45,190 nucleotides of DNA. Origin: an uncultured Pseudomonadota bacterium. Its GTDB lineage: Bacteria; Myxococcota_A; UBA796; SXON01. Shown piece by piece: positions 25,078 through 33,333 of the stretch. The translations under genes and the position numbers were made by a program. Within the stretch, counting starts at the first letter, position 1; the number at the start of each line of letters is the position of its first letter. The DNA lies in assembly GCA_903921785.1 (NCBI GenBank), contig CAIXRH010000174.1:1-45190 (forward strand). Reading direction: 5' to 3'. A model generated the notes under the pieces. It worked only from the letters and a program-made list of their open reading frames with translations, did no database searches and was not told where the DNA came from.

Positions 25078-26253
25078 ATGACCCCGGCAGACCCGACCGG
25101 GAGCAACCCGGGGCCCGCGTCCACCGAGGTCACCTTCGACCCAGCCGCTGTGGTGGCCGACGTCGTGGCCCGCCTGGCGCCCCTGGCGCACCTGCACGGG
25201 GCGGAGCTGAGCGTGGTCTGGAGCGGCGACCTCCCGGGGGCCGTGCGCGGGGACGTCGAGCACGTGCGCTGCACCGTCACCGCGGCGTTGGAGCCCCGCA
25301 TCCGTTCCGCCGGCGCGGTCCGGCTCGCGGTGGGATGGAGCGAGGACGCCGAGCTGGCGGTCACGCTCGGGGGCGAAGCCTCGGGCGCGGCGACCGACCC
25401 CGCCCCGGCGACACAGCCGGAAGTTCTCCGCCTCCGCTTCCCCGTGAGCGTGGCCGCCCGCGCGCTGCCGCGGCCCGGCCGCGCCGTGCTGGTCGCCGAC
25501 GCGTCGACGCCCGTCCACGCCGCGGTCGCCTCGTTGACCACCGGGCGGGTCACCGCGGTCACCAACGCCGCGGCGCTCCGCGAGGCCCTCGCGTCCAGCC
25601 CTTTCCCCCTCGCCTTCGTGGACGTGGAGCTGCTCGACCCGCCCACGTTCTCTGCCCTCGCCGCCGCGCGGGCGGGCGGCATGGTCGTGGTGGCGATGGT
25701 CCGCCTCGCGGGCGGCCAGGCGCCCCGGGTCGAAGAGTTCGACCTCGACGGGCTCGTGGAGAAGCCGCTCCGCCGCGACGCCGTACGCGCCTTCCTCACC
25801 GCGCGGAAAGCCAAGGAGAAGGCGGCCGCCGACGCCCTCGTCCCGCCCCCCCTCCCCGGTCCCGCGAAACCCAAGCTGGCCGACCTCGCCGCCCTCGAAG
25901 ACGCCGTCGGGCACCTTGCCCACGACGTCGGCGCCCTCGCGGCGGCTGAGCTCCTCGACGGCTGGGTCGCGGACACCACGCTCCGCGTCGCGGCCATGCC
26001 CTACCTCGCGGGGCTCGTCTCGCGGGACGGGAGGCCCTCCCGGCTGCACCGGGCGGCCCACACCCTCAAGGGCAATTGCCTGCTCTTCGGGCTCCGGCGA
26101 CTCAACGCGCTGAGCACCGCGCTCGCCGTGCGCACGCTCGACGCCACCCTCCCCGCGGACGACCCCACCCTCGCCGAGCTCTGGGCCCACTTCACGGGGG
26201 TCCGCCCTGCGTTGCACGCCATCTCCGCCCGGCTGAGGGCCTCCGTCCTCTGA
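25078..26253 (+). CDS. Degenerate HATPase-receiver-Hpt signalling protein
   Basis: A 391-residue protein in three parts. Residues about 18-125 resemble a histidine-kinase ATP-binding domain (FDPAAVVADVVARLAPLAHL, DLPGAVRGDVEHVR), but the Asn box is replaced by AALEPRIRSAG, and no G boxes or HisKA helix are seen, so it is probably inactive. Residues about 135-240 are a receiver domain with phosphoacceptor Asp182 (FVDVELLD), acidic Asp141 and KP at 229-230. Residues about 265-391 are an Hpt domain with RAAHTLKGN (phospho-histidine His328). It probably relays phosphate from an unlinked kinase, or has lost kinase activity after being a hybrid kinase. No soluble partner is encoded nearby. Confidence 0.78.
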   Translation: MTPADPTGSNPGPASTEVTFDPAAVVADVVARLAPLAHLHGAELSVVWSGDLPGAVRGDVEHVRCTVTAALEPRIRSAGAVRLAVGWSEDAELAVTLGGEASGAATDPAPATQPEVLRLRFPVSVAARALPRPGRAVLVADASTPVHAAVASLTTGRVTAVTNAAALREALASSPFPLAFVDVELLDPPTFSALAAARAGGMVVVAMVRLAGGQAPRVEEFDLDGLVEKPLRRDAVRAFLTARKAKEKAAADALVPPPLPGPAKPKLADLAALEDAVGHLAHDVGALAAAELLDGWVADTTLRVAAMPYLAGLVSRDGRPSRLHRAAHTLKGNCLLFGLRRLNALSTALAVRTLDATLPADDPTLAELWAHFTGVRPALHAISARLRASVL

Positions 26254-26318
26254 CCGATCGCGGCGGGGGCGCCGGGGGGCGCGAAGCCCGTTAGACTCGC
26301 GCGCCCTTCGGAGCGCCC

Positions 26319-27986
26319 GTGTACCACGACTTCCTCATCCTCGGCGGCGCCGGTCTCGTCGGCCTGCAAGTCTGCCGGCAGATCGTCGCGAACCTCAAGC
26401 CGCGGCGCATCGTCGTGGCCTCGCTCTTGGAGTCCGAGGCCGTCCACGCCTGCGGGCGCCTCGAGCGCGAGTTCGGGGACAGCGTGGCCTTCGTCCCCGC
26501 CTGGGGCAACCTCTTCGTGCCGAAGGAGATGGCGTTCCTCACCCGCGGCGCCATCCTCCACGACGTGCCGCTGCGGCGCAAGCTGCTCAACGCGGTGTAC
26601 GACGACTACGAGGCTGCCTACCTCGGCAACCACATGGTCAACCTGATCCGGACCCACCGTCCCGAGGTCATCGTCGACTGTGTGAACACCGCCACCGGCT
26701 TCTCCTACCAGGACGTGTTCGACGGCGCGGCCAAGGTGCGCACCTGGATCGGGAAGGACGGATACGACGCCAAGGGCGTGGACGATCTGGAGACCTTCCT
26801 GCTCTCCCAGAGCGTGCCCCAGCTCATCCGCCACGTGCGGTTCCTCCACCAGGCCACCTCCGAGTACGCCACGCAGGTGTACGTCAAGGTCGGGACCACC
26901 GGCACGGGCGGCATGGGGCTCAACATCCCGTACACCCACTCCGAGGACAAGCCGAGCAAGAAGCTCCTCGCCAAGAACGAGGCCGCCTTCGGCCACACCG
27001 GCCTGCTCTTCCTCCTCGCCCGCACCCCGAACGCGCCGATCGTGAAAGAAGTGAAGCCGGCCGCGATGATCGGCTACCGCGCCGTTCAGGTGATGGAAGC
27101 CCGGGACAAGCACGACAACAGCGACCTCTACGAGGTGCGCGAGATCGCCTGCGAAGGCGCCCTGGAGCTCCGGGAGGACCCGAAGGGCTACGCCAACGCG
27201 GGCCGCCTGCGCGTCCCGGTGGTCGACACCGGCGAGAACGGCGTCTTCACCCGCGGCGAGTTCGCGGCCATCACCGCGCTCGGGCAGATGGAGTACGTCA
27301 CCCCCGAAGAGATCGCCACCACGGTCGTCCTGGAGATCCGCGGGGCCAACACCGGCAACGACGCGATCAGCGCCATGGACGGCGCGGTGATGGCGCCGTC
27401 GTACAAGGCGGGCCTGGTGCGCAACGTCGCCATCAAGGACCTCGACGCGGCGGAGAAGGAGAGCCACATCCCCTCGGTGGCCCTCGGCCGCCTCGGGCCG
27501 CCGGAGCTCTCCAAGCTGCTCTTCGAAGCCGAGCTCCTCCGCCACGCCTTCGGTACGATCGAAGCGGTCGCCGCCGCGGAGACCCCCGCCGAAATCTCCA
27601 CCCGCTGTGAAGCGGCGCTCCTGCCCTCCGGCACGCAGAAGACGGCGCCGTCCATCGGCATCCCCATCCTCCGCCCCGACGGCAAGCACCTCCTCCGCGG
27701 CCCGCGCATCAACGTGCCCGAGCTGGAGGGCCACAACTCCTCCGTGCGCCTCGACGACCCCAAGAAGGTCGACGCGTGGGCCGCCAAGGGCTGGATCGAC
27801 CTCCGCCCCGGCAACATGGAGCTCTGGCGCGCCCGCTGCCGCAAGATGCTCGCCGCCCGCGCCGTGCTCCGCGACGAAGGCTCCGCCGCCGCCAGCACCC
27901 AGAGCTTCATGGCCACCGAGTTCGAGATCGGCGAGCTGGTCGCCTGGATCTTCAACAACGAGATGGGCGGGTATCGGGTGAAGTAG
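26319..27986 (+). CDS. Rossmann-fold NAD(P)-binding protein, unknown substrate
   Basis: A 555-residue cytosolic protein. The N-terminus (FLILGGAGLVGLQVCRQIVA) is a GGxGxxG dinucleotide-binding site, and VIVDCVNTATGFSYQDV and QVYVKVGTTGTGGMGLNIPY follow it as in extended short-chain dehydrogenase/epimerase folds. The C-terminal third (FATEFEIG-like region, LVAWIFNNEMGGYRVK) is of unknown type. I do not recognise a characterised family. The GTG start fits the Rossmann strand directly. TTAGACT about 20 bases upstream may be a -10 box. It stands alone between a signalling gene and an intergenic repeat. Confidence 0.75.
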   Translation: MYHDFLILGGAGLVGLQVCRQIVANLKPRRIVVASLLESEAVHACGRLEREFGDSVAFVPAWGNLFVPKEMAFLTRGAILHDVPLRRKLLNAVYDDYEAAYLGNHMVNLIRTHRPEVIVDCVNTATGFSYQDVFDGAAKVRTWIGKDGYDAKGVDDLETFLLSQSVPQLIRHVRFLHQATSEYATQVYVKVGTTGTGGMGLNIPYTHSEDKPSKKLLAKNEAAFGHTGLLFLLARTPNAPIVKEVKPAAMIGYRAVQVMEARDKHDNSDLYEVREIACEGALELREDPKGYANAGRLRVPVVDTGENGVFTRGEFAAITALGQMEYVTPEEIATTVVLEIRGANTGNDAISAMDGAVMAPSYKAGLVRNVAIKDLDAAEKESHIPSVALGRLGPPELSKLLFEAELLRHAFGTIEAVAAAETPAEISTRCEAALLPSGTQKTAPSIGIPILRPDGKHLLRGPRINVPELEGHNSSVRLDDPKKVDAWAAKGWIDLRPGNMELWRARCRKMLAARAVLRDEGSAAASTQSFMATEFEIGELVAWIFNNEMGGYRVK

Positions 27987-28011
27987 CCCTCGCGCGCTCC
28001 GGACGACGAGC

Positions 28012-28101
28012 GGGTCGAGGGGCGGGTGGCGCCCCACCGGCTTGCCGTCCGGACCCGTCGGCGGTCGAGGAGCGAGCGGCAGCGAGAAGGGCGGGGCGGG
28101 C
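28012..28101 (+). repeat. Dispersed intergenic repeat, family 1, copy B
   Basis: This is the most diverged copy: it keeps GGTCGAGGGGCGGGTGG, CCGTCCGGACCCGTCGGCGG and TCGAGGAGCGAGCGGCAGCG. It starts 26 bases after the Rossmann-fold gene stop. Relative to copy A both hairpin cores (GGTGG/CCACC and CGGCGG) can be traced, with the right arm of the second lost. Confidence 0.5.
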
Positions 28102-28115
28102 GACGGTGCCCACCC

Positions 28116-28153
28116 GGGAGCGCGCGAGCGCGGCGGGAGCGCGCGAGCGCGGC
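28116..28153. repeat. Two perfect tandem 19-base units
   Basis: GGGAGCGCGCGAGCGCGGC occurs at 28116-28134 and again, without change or spacer, at 28135-28153. It follows repeat family 1 copy B in the same intergenic stretch. No coding or regulatory role is evident. Confidence 0.7.
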
Positions 28154-28200
28154 GGCCGCGCGGGCGAAGGCACCGGGCGCCACGCTCCGTAGATGCGTCG

Positions 28201-28617
28201 CTACGGTTGGTCGCGGACCCGGCCCGGGCCGCGCACAGCCACGGCGGCCGCGACGAGCGCGCCGAGGAGCGCAGTGCCCGCGATGGCGTGGAAGGCCGGC
28301 GGCGGCGTGTAGCCGCAGCCGCCGTCGCAATCGTTGTGGAAGCGGTCGTCCTCAGCCCGCAACCGCATGGTCTGATCCGCGAGCAGAAGGAGACCCAGGG
28401 CGAGGAGCGATGCCCGAAATCGACGACCCCCAGCGCCGAAGGGCCAGGCCCCGGCGAGGAGCAGACACGCCGCCAAAGCCCCCTCCACGAAGGCGAGCGG
28501 AACGTTCGTGCGGTGCGTCAGGACTCCCCAGGTCGGGAGGCCCTGGTGCCGGAGGACGAGCAGCGCGTACGCGAGGTGGAGGAGGGCATAGGCGGAGACG
28601 GCGAAGCGGCGGGGCAT
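28201..28617 (-). CDS. Small integral membrane protein, unknown function
   Basis: A 138-residue protein with about four hydrophobic helices (FAVSAYALLHLAYALLVL, FVEGALAACLLLAGAW, ASLLALGLLLLADQ, GTALLGALVAAAVAV). A short loop has two closely spaced cysteines (DCDGGCGY). A ribosome-binding-like GAGG lies eight bases before the ATG. I recognise no family. Repeat family 1 copies lie on both sides. Confidence 0.65.
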   Translation of the reverse strand: MPRRFAVSAYALLHLAYALLVLRHQGLPTWGVLTHRTNVPLAFVEGALAACLLLAGAWPFGAGGRRFRASLLALGLLLLADQTMRLRAEDDRFHNDCDGGCGYTPPPAFHAIAGTALLGALVAAAVAVRGPGRVRDQP

Positions 28618-28646
28618 GCCCGGGCCTCTGCAAGGTCCAGGCCGCC

Positions 28647-28732
28647 CGTCCCGCCATTCTCACCGCGGCGGCTCCTCGACCGCGGCGCCTCCCGTTGGGC
28701 AGGTCGGTGGAGCACCTCCAGCCCGTCGACAC
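28647..28732 (-). repeat. Dispersed intergenic repeat, family 1, copy C
   Basis: On the minus strand it reads GGTCGAGGAGCCGCCGCGGT then GAGAATGGCGGGACG at one end, and GTGTCGACGGGCTGG at the other, in the same order and spacing as copy D. It lies in the 222-base gap between the divergent membrane-protein genes. Confidence 0.6.
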
Positions 28733-28839
28733 CCCGCGCGTCGGATTCCTCAGAAATTCTCCGCCCCCCGCGCAACCGGCGCCCGCGGTTCCGGATGGGG
28801 GGGTGACGGGCCACCGCCCGCCTCACCCCAGGACCCCAG

Positions 28840-29313
28840 ATGAACCCGACGATCACCAACGCCGCCCTCACCGGCCTCCCCGACCTCACCCTCTACGCCT
28901 ACGGCGCCTACCTCGCCGTCACCGTGCCGCTCACCGTGTGGGTCGGGCGTACGCTGGTGAAGAACGGCCGGATCTTCCTGCTCGATGCCTTCGCCCAGAA
29001 CGCCGACCTCGCCGACGCGGTGAACAAGCTCCTCGCGGTCGGCTTCTACCTCATCAACCTCGGGATGGTCGCCCGCAACGTCAACTCCTACGAGACCCTC
29101 GAGACCTGGCCGGCCGTCGTGCGCTACGCCGCCGACAACATCGGCTGGGCGATGTTGGTCATCGGCGGGATGCACTTCTTCAACCTCTTCGTGCTCTCCC
29201 GGATGCGCAAGAACGGCCTGCGGCAGATCGCGCCTCCGCCCGTGCTGCCCAACGCCTACCTCCCGCCCCGCCCCGCCACCGCGCACCCCGTGAGCCCGGC
29301 GAGCGCCACGTGA
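28840..29313 (+). CDS. Conserved-type membrane protein, partner of DUF393 protein
   Basis: A 157-residue protein with three likely membrane helices (LTLYAYGAYLAVTVPLTVWV, LLAVGFYLINLGMVA, AMLVIGGMHFFNLFVL) and a Pro-rich cytosolic tail. Polar segments with conserved-looking RNVNSYETLETWP lie between the helices. Its TGA overlaps the GTG of the DUF393 gene (GTGA), so the two proteins are co-translated and probably work together at the membrane. The function is unknown. Confidence 0.75.
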   Translation: MNPTITNAALTGLPDLTLYAYGAYLAVTVPLTVWVGRTLVKNGRIFLLDAFAQNADLADAVNKLLAVGFYLINLGMVARNVNSYETLETWPAVVRYAADNIGWAMLVIGGMHFFNLFVLSRMRKNGLRQIAPPPVLPNAYLPPRPATAHPVSPASAT

Positions 29314-29759
29314 TCCGCCAGCTCTGGGTGCTCTACGACGCGGAGTGCGGCTTCTGCTGCAACTGCGCGCGGTGGTTGGCGGCTCAGCCCCACGCCGTCG
29401 CCGTGCAGCTCCTCCCGCAGGGCGACCCGCGGCTCGCCGAGCTCTTCCCCGGGCTCCCGCCGCCGCCCCGGGCCGAGCTGACCGTGGTCGACGACCGCGG
29501 CGGCGTCTACTTCGGCGACAACGCCTGGCTGATGGCGATGTGGGCGCTCCGGGACTGGCGCCCGTGGTCGGTCCGCTTCGCCACCCCCACGCTGCGACCG
29601 ATGGCGCGGCAGGCGTTCGAGCTCATCTCCGCGAGCCGCCACGGCATCAACCTGCTGTTCGGCCTCCGCGGCGACGCCCAGATCGCCGCGACCCTGCACC
29701 AGATGGAGCCCGCCGGCGACCACAGCCGCTGCGGCGACGGGCGGTGCTCGGTGGCGTGA
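29310..29759 (+). CDS. DUF393 (DCC-type) thiol-disulfide oxidoreductase-like protein
   Basis: A 149-residue protein starting at a GTG that overlaps the upstream stop codon. VLYDAECGFCCNCARWLA carries the Asp-x-x-Cys-x-x-Cys signature of the DCC family (YuxK-like), a predicted thioredoxin-fold redox protein; an extra CxC follows in this member. Further cysteines occur at the C-terminus (SRCGDGRCSVA). Partners in this family often sit next to membrane proteins, as here. The redox substrate is unknown. Confidence 0.83.
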   Translation: MIRQLWVLYDAECGFCCNCARWLAAQPHAVAVQLLPQGDPRLAELFPGLPPPPRAELTVVDDRGGVYFGDNAWLMAMWALRDWRPWSVRFATPTLRPMARQAFELISASRHGINLLFGLRGDAQIAATLHQMEPAGDHSRCGDGRCSVA

Positions 29760-29785
29760 CGGGGGCCGAGGGGGCGCCTCCCCGG

Positions 29786-29799
29786 GATACGGTCCGACG
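29786..29799 (+). promoter_or_regulatory. Leaderless-type -10 element of the SulP gene
   Basis: GATAC (29786-29790), nine bases, GTG at 29800; TACGGT (29788-29793) also fits the TANNNT leaderless pattern. The upstream gene ends at 29759, so this is a separate start of transcription. Confidence 0.5.
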
Positions 29800-31545
29800 G
29801 TGATCGCCTGGCTGCGACGATTCCCCCCGAGCGACCTCGCCGCCTGGCGAACGGCCGACCTCTGGCCGGACGTCGGGGCCGCCGCCGCCGTCACCGTGCT
29901 ATCCATCCCGCAGGGCCTCGCCTACGCGATGCTCGCGGGGCTGCCGCCGGCGATGGGGCTGTACGCCTCGATCCTCCCGGCGATCCTCGGCGGGCTCTTC
30001 CGCTCCTCGCGGCACGTCGTCGCCGGTCCGACCAACGCGCTGTCGCTGCTCGTGGGCACGGCAGTGGCCGGAGCCGCGGCGCGCACCGGCGCGTCGCCCG
30101 TCGAGCTGGCCGCCACCCTCGCGCTCGTCGTCGGCGTCATCCAGATGGCGGCGGGCGCCCTCCGCCTCGGCGCCCTCGTCGACTACCTCAGCAACGCCGT
30201 GGTGCTCGGCTACATCACCGGCGCCGCGGTGCTCATCGCCGTCGGGCAGCTCCAGTACGTCACCAACACCCCGATGGCCGGGGTGGACGTCTTCCACCGC
30301 CTCGCCTCGTGGCTTCGCGGCCTCGACCACGCCGATCCCCGGGCGCTCGCCCTCTCGATCGGCACCGTGGCCGGCATCCTGGCGCTGCGGAGGGTGTCCA
30401 AGCGGATTCCCGGAGCGCTGGTCGCGATCGTGGTCGGCGTCGGATTGTGCATGGTGTTCGACCTGCACGCCAAGGGCATCCGCACGATCGCGGACATCGC
30501 CCCGGTCCCGGCCACGCTCCCCGGGTTCACCCTGCCGTCGCTGGAGTGGGTGTCGTTGCTTCTGCCCGCGGCCGTCGCCACGACGGTGCTCTCGCTGGTG
30601 GAGTCCGGCGCGGTCGCCCGGTCCATCGCGAGCCGTACGGGGGACCGCATCGACCCCTCGATGGAGTTCATCGGCCAGGGGTTGGCAAACGTCGCGGCGG
30701 CGGTCAACGGCGGGTACCCGGTCTCCGGCAGCCTGGGCCGGTCGATGGCCAACTGGCGTTCGGGCGCGCGGACCCGACTGGCCGGCCCGATCGGCGGCGT
30801 CTTTGTGGCGCTGGTGGTGCTGGTCGCGGGCCCGTTGGTCGACCACACGCCGCTCGCCTCCCTGGCGGGGATCCTGCTGGTCCTGGCAGGAGACCTCGTG
30901 GAGGTCCCGCGGATCCGGCTCACGATGAAGTCCGGCGGCGGGGACATCGCCGCGTTCCTCGTCACGTTGGTGGGCGCGTGGGTCTTCGAGTTGGACAAGG
31001 CGATCTACCTGGGGGTCGTGGTGAGCCTCGTGCTCTTCCTCCGCCGCGCCCGCCTCATCACGGTGGTCCCGCTCGTGGTCGACGCCGACCATCACCTCCG
31101 GGAAGCCGCGGAGGATGGCGCCCCCACCCGCACGTGCTCCGCGGTACGAATCCTCCACGTGGAGGGCAGCCTGTTCTTCGGGGCCGCCTCGGAGCTCCAG
31201 GAGGACCTCGACGAGGTCCTCGTCGACACCTCCGTCCGCGTGCTGATCCTCCGCCTCAAACGTTGCCAGGGCCTCGACGTCACCACCGCCGAGGTGCTCC
31301 GCTCGGTGCTCGAGGCGATGCGCCGGGACGGACGGCACCTCGTGCTCGTCGGCATGCGGCCGCCGGTCATGGCGCGGATGGAGGCGCTCGGGCTGGTCGA
31401 GGCGTTCGGCCGGGAGAACCTCTTCCCCACCGAGCCGGGCTGGTTCGTGGCGATGGACCGCGCGGTGCACCACGCGCTGGGGCTCGTCGGCGACCACGAG
31501 GCCGACTGTCCGCTCCACGGCTACCTCGCCGAACGAAGGGAATAG
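29800..31545 (+). CDS. SulP-family anion transporter with STAS domain
   Basis: A 581-residue secondary transporter. The N-terminal membrane domain has the SulP signature (VTVLSIPQGLAYAMLAGLPP, MGLYASILPAILGGLF, VVAGPTNALSLLVG) and about 10-12 helices, with NGGYPVSGSLGRSMAN in the second half. The C-terminal STAS domain (about 445-560; RILHVEGSLFFGAASELQE, LILRLKRCQGLDVTTAEVL) is cytosolic. SulP proteins move sulfate, bicarbonate or dicarboxylates, usually with Na+ or H+; the anion is not evident. The GTG start follows a -10 element at nine bases. Confidence 0.92.
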   Translation: MIAWLRRFPPSDLAAWRTADLWPDVGAAAAVTVLSIPQGLAYAMLAGLPPAMGLYASILPAILGGLFRSSRHVVAGPTNALSLLVGTAVAGAAARTGASPVELAATLALVVGVIQMAAGALRLGALVDYLSNAVVLGYITGAAVLIAVGQLQYVTNTPMAGVDVFHRLASWLRGLDHADPRALALSIGTVAGILALRRVSKRIPGALVAIVVGVGLCMVFDLHAKGIRTIADIAPVPATLPGFTLPSLEWVSLLLPAAVATTVLSLVESGAVARSIASRTGDRIDPSMEFIGQGLANVAAAVNGGYPVSGSLGRSMANWRSGARTRLAGPIGGVFVALVVLVAGPLVDHTPLASLAGILLVLAGDLVEVPRIRLTMKSGGGDIAAFLVTLVGAWVFELDKAIYLGVVVSLVLFLRRARLITVVPLVVDADHHLREAAEDGAPTRTCSAVRILHVEGSLFFGAASELQEDLDEVLVDTSVRVLILRLKRCQGLDVTTAEVLRSVLEAMRRDGRHLVLVGMRPPVMARMEALGLVEAFGRENLFPTEPGWFVAMDRAVHHALGLVGDHEADCPLHGYLAERRE

Positions 31546-31553
31546 CAGGAAGA

Positions 31554-31619
31554 AAGGGCCGAACGGCGGGCATGGCCACCCGGGAGGGCGGCGCCGGAGG
31601 CGCCTGCTCGGGGCGGGCG
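31554..31619 (+). repeat. 66-base intergenic repeat, family 2, copy 1
   Basis: This element matches 35249-35314 at 65 of 66 positions (C at 31614, T at 35309) in the same orientation, 3.7 kb away. It begins AAGGGCCGAACGGCGGGCAT and contains GGCGCC-GGA-GGCGCC, a perfect 6-bp hairpin. It starts nine bases after the SulP stop codon. Short in-frame ATGs inside it are not credible genes. Confidence 0.8.
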
Positions 31620-31681
31620 CGTCCCCACCGTTTGCCGGCCCCGTCCCTTGCGCTTACGAGGCCGACACTCCGCGGTGGTGG

Positions 31682-32398
31682 ATGTCCGCCTTGCTGGCTG
31701 CGCTCTTCGCCTGCACCCCCTCCGGTGCCACGGACACGTCGGGCGCCGGTCCGGACACCGGCGCCCCCGACACGGCGGACACGGCCGACACGGCGGAGAC
31801 CGGCGGGGACCCCGCGTCCTGCGGCGCCTACGCCGGCATCGTCGCTGGACGGGTGTGGACCTTCGCAGTGACCGACTCGACCGGCACCGTCGGCGAGCAG
31901 ACCTCGACTGTCGTCGACGACGACGCCGACCCCCTCACGTTCACGTTGGTCGAAGACCTCGCCTTCGACTACGGCGACTGGATCTGGAGCCGCCACCGGG
32001 AGTCCACCAGCGTGTGCACCACCGCAGGCTGGACGCAGACCCAGACCGACGACCTCCTCGACGACGGCGGCGCCCGTCCCACCCCCTCCACCCAGGCCTA
32101 CGACCCGGCGGTGCGCCCCGTCCCCGCGGTGCTCGCCGCGGGCGACAGCTGGAGCGTCGCCACCGAGCTCACCTACCAGGTGGGCAAAGAGCAGCCGATC
32201 TCCGGGGCGTTCACCTACAGCTACGCGGCCACCGACGGCGGCCCGGTCGACACGCCGGACGGCGCCGTCCCCACGATCAAGGTGCGCACCACGCTCTCCG
32301 GTGGCTGGTGGGACACGTGGTACGCCGAGGGGCTCGGGCAGGTGAAGGGCGCGGACATCAACGGGTGGGCGTGGGCGCTGGTGTCGATCGAGGGGTGA
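31682..32398 (+). CDS. Predicted lipoprotein with Asp/Thr/Ala linker
   Basis: A 238-residue lipoprotein (MSALLAALFAC, Cys11). The first 30 mature residues are a low-complexity tether (GAPDTADTADTAETGGDP). The following domain is beta-rich, with VWTFAVTDSTGTVGEQTSTV, DSWSVATELTYQV, and a Trp-rich end (GWWDTWYAEGLGQVKG); the pattern resembles extracytoplasmic lipoproteins that report total quantity or bind hydrophobic ligands, but no family is recognised. Its TGA is adjacent to the left arm of a 17-base inverted repeat. Confidence 0.75.
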   Translation: MSALLAALFACTPSGATDTSGAGPDTGAPDTADTADTAETGGDPASCGAYAGIVAGRVWTFAVTDSTGTVGEQTSTVVDDDADPLTFTLVEDLAFDYGDWIWSRHRESTSVCTTAGWTQTQTDDLLDDGGARPTPSTQAYDPAVRPVPAVLAAGDSWSVATELTYQVGKEQPISGAFTYSYAATDGGPVDTPDGAVPTIKVRTTLSGGWWDTWYAEGLGQVKGADINGWAWALVSIEG

Positions 32399-32514
32399 TA
32401 CGGTCTGACCCTGATTTCCGCTCGCCCGGCGAGGACGCGGCGCCGGGGGGGGGCGGGATTCCCGTCGTTGGGAGTCGCGACGAGCGAACGGTCTCCATCA
32501 GGGTCAAACCGTAT
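32398..32514. repeat. 17-base inverted repeat between convergent lipoprotein genes
   Basis: ATACGGTCTGACCCTGA (32398-32414) is matched at 16 of 17 positions by the complement of 32498-32514, 83 bases apart. The inner flanks also share GCTCG/CGAGC complementarity. The element fills the gap between two convergent genes, so it may be a bidirectional terminator. The trinucleotide TGA flanks both outer ends (the left one is the upstream gene's stop codon), which would also fit a small non-autonomous mobile element. Confidence 0.65.
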
Positions 32515-32523
32515 GAGCGGCCC

Positions 32524-33333
32524 TCACCCCCCGCAGACGTCCACGGTCGCCGACCCAAGCGTGGGCCGGTAGCTCCATCCCGCGCTCGACACGACGTTGC
32601 GGAGCGCCCCGCCCGGCGCAGACTGGCCATCCGCCAGCGTGAGGACACAGGGCGCGCACCCCGATGCGGGCGGTGAGGCGGCCACGTGCACGGTGAGCAA
32701 CTTCGCCGTGTCCGCGGAGGCGGGCGCCGCGGCGTCGCCCTTCCAGCCGAGCGCCACGCCGGACCACGCGCCGTCCTTCGTGGTGCCCGACTCCGCGAAC
32801 CCCTCGCGGCGGAGCCCGCCGTCCGTGGTGTAGGCGGCGATCGTCCCCGAGAGGTCCACGGCGCTCACGGAGCAGCCGGTGGCCGTCAGGGAGAGCTGCC
32901 AGCCCTGCACGTCGAGGCCGGGGCTGGTGAGGGTGATCGAGGCGTCGAAGGCGCCGATCGCCTTCGCCGGTGCGCTCACCGCGAGGGCCACCGGCGCGCA
33001 CACCTCGGGCGGAGCCGGGCTGCGGACCGACGCGCACGCACCCTCGGCGAGGGCGGGGAGCGGGAAGGTGCCGGCGTAGAGGCTTCGGAACACCGAGACG
33101 CCGTCCGCCGCGTCGACCACGCCATCGCCGAGCACGTCCGCCGCGGCGTCGCACACCGGCGCCGCGCCGCCCGCGAAGAGGCTCCGCCCGAGGAAGAGCC
33201 CATCGGAGACGTCGACCGCGCCGTCGCCGTTGGCGTCGCCCATTCCCGGCGCACTCGCGACCACGGGCTCCACGCAGACATCCGGACCGGCGCACCCGGC
33301 CAACAAAAGGACCAACCCGCTCAACCTGGACAT
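32524..33333 (-). CDS. Lipoprotein with dockerin-type calcium repeats
   Basis: A 269-residue lipoprotein (VLLLAGC, Cys14). Residues about 30-90 contain two dockerin/EF-hand-like repeats (GDANGDGAVDVSDGLFLGRS and LGDGVVDAADGVSVFRSLYA), each with the D-x-N/L-x-D-G-x-V-D-x-x-D calcium pattern; in dockerins these bind cohesins. The C-terminal half (SAPAKAIGAFDASITLTSPG, WQLSLTATGC) is beta-rich and resembles cohesin-like or other Ig-like surface domains. No cohesin scaffold is seen here. The start lies 24 bases from the divergent lipoprotein gene at 33358, with a -10 element (GTTAA) nine bases before the ATG. Confidence 0.83.
   Translation of the reverse strand: MSRLSGLVLLLAGCAGPDVCVEPVVASAPGMGDANGDGAVDVSDGLFLGRSLFAGGAAPVCDAAADVLGDGVVDAADGVSVFRSLYAGTFPLPALAEGACASVRSPAPPEVCAPVALAVSAPAKAIGAFDASITLTSPGLDVQGWQLSLTATGCSVSAVDLSGTIAAYTTDGGLRREGFAESGTTKDGAWSGVALGWKGDAAAPASADTAKLLTVHVAASPPASGCAPCVLTLADGQSAPGGALRNVVSSAGWSYRPTLGSATVDVCGG

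Noticed and set aside
31572-31680. Short gene starting at the ATG inside repeat family 2
   Set aside because: The same start and first residues recur in copy 2 (35267) followed by unrelated sequence, as expected for a repeat and not a gene.
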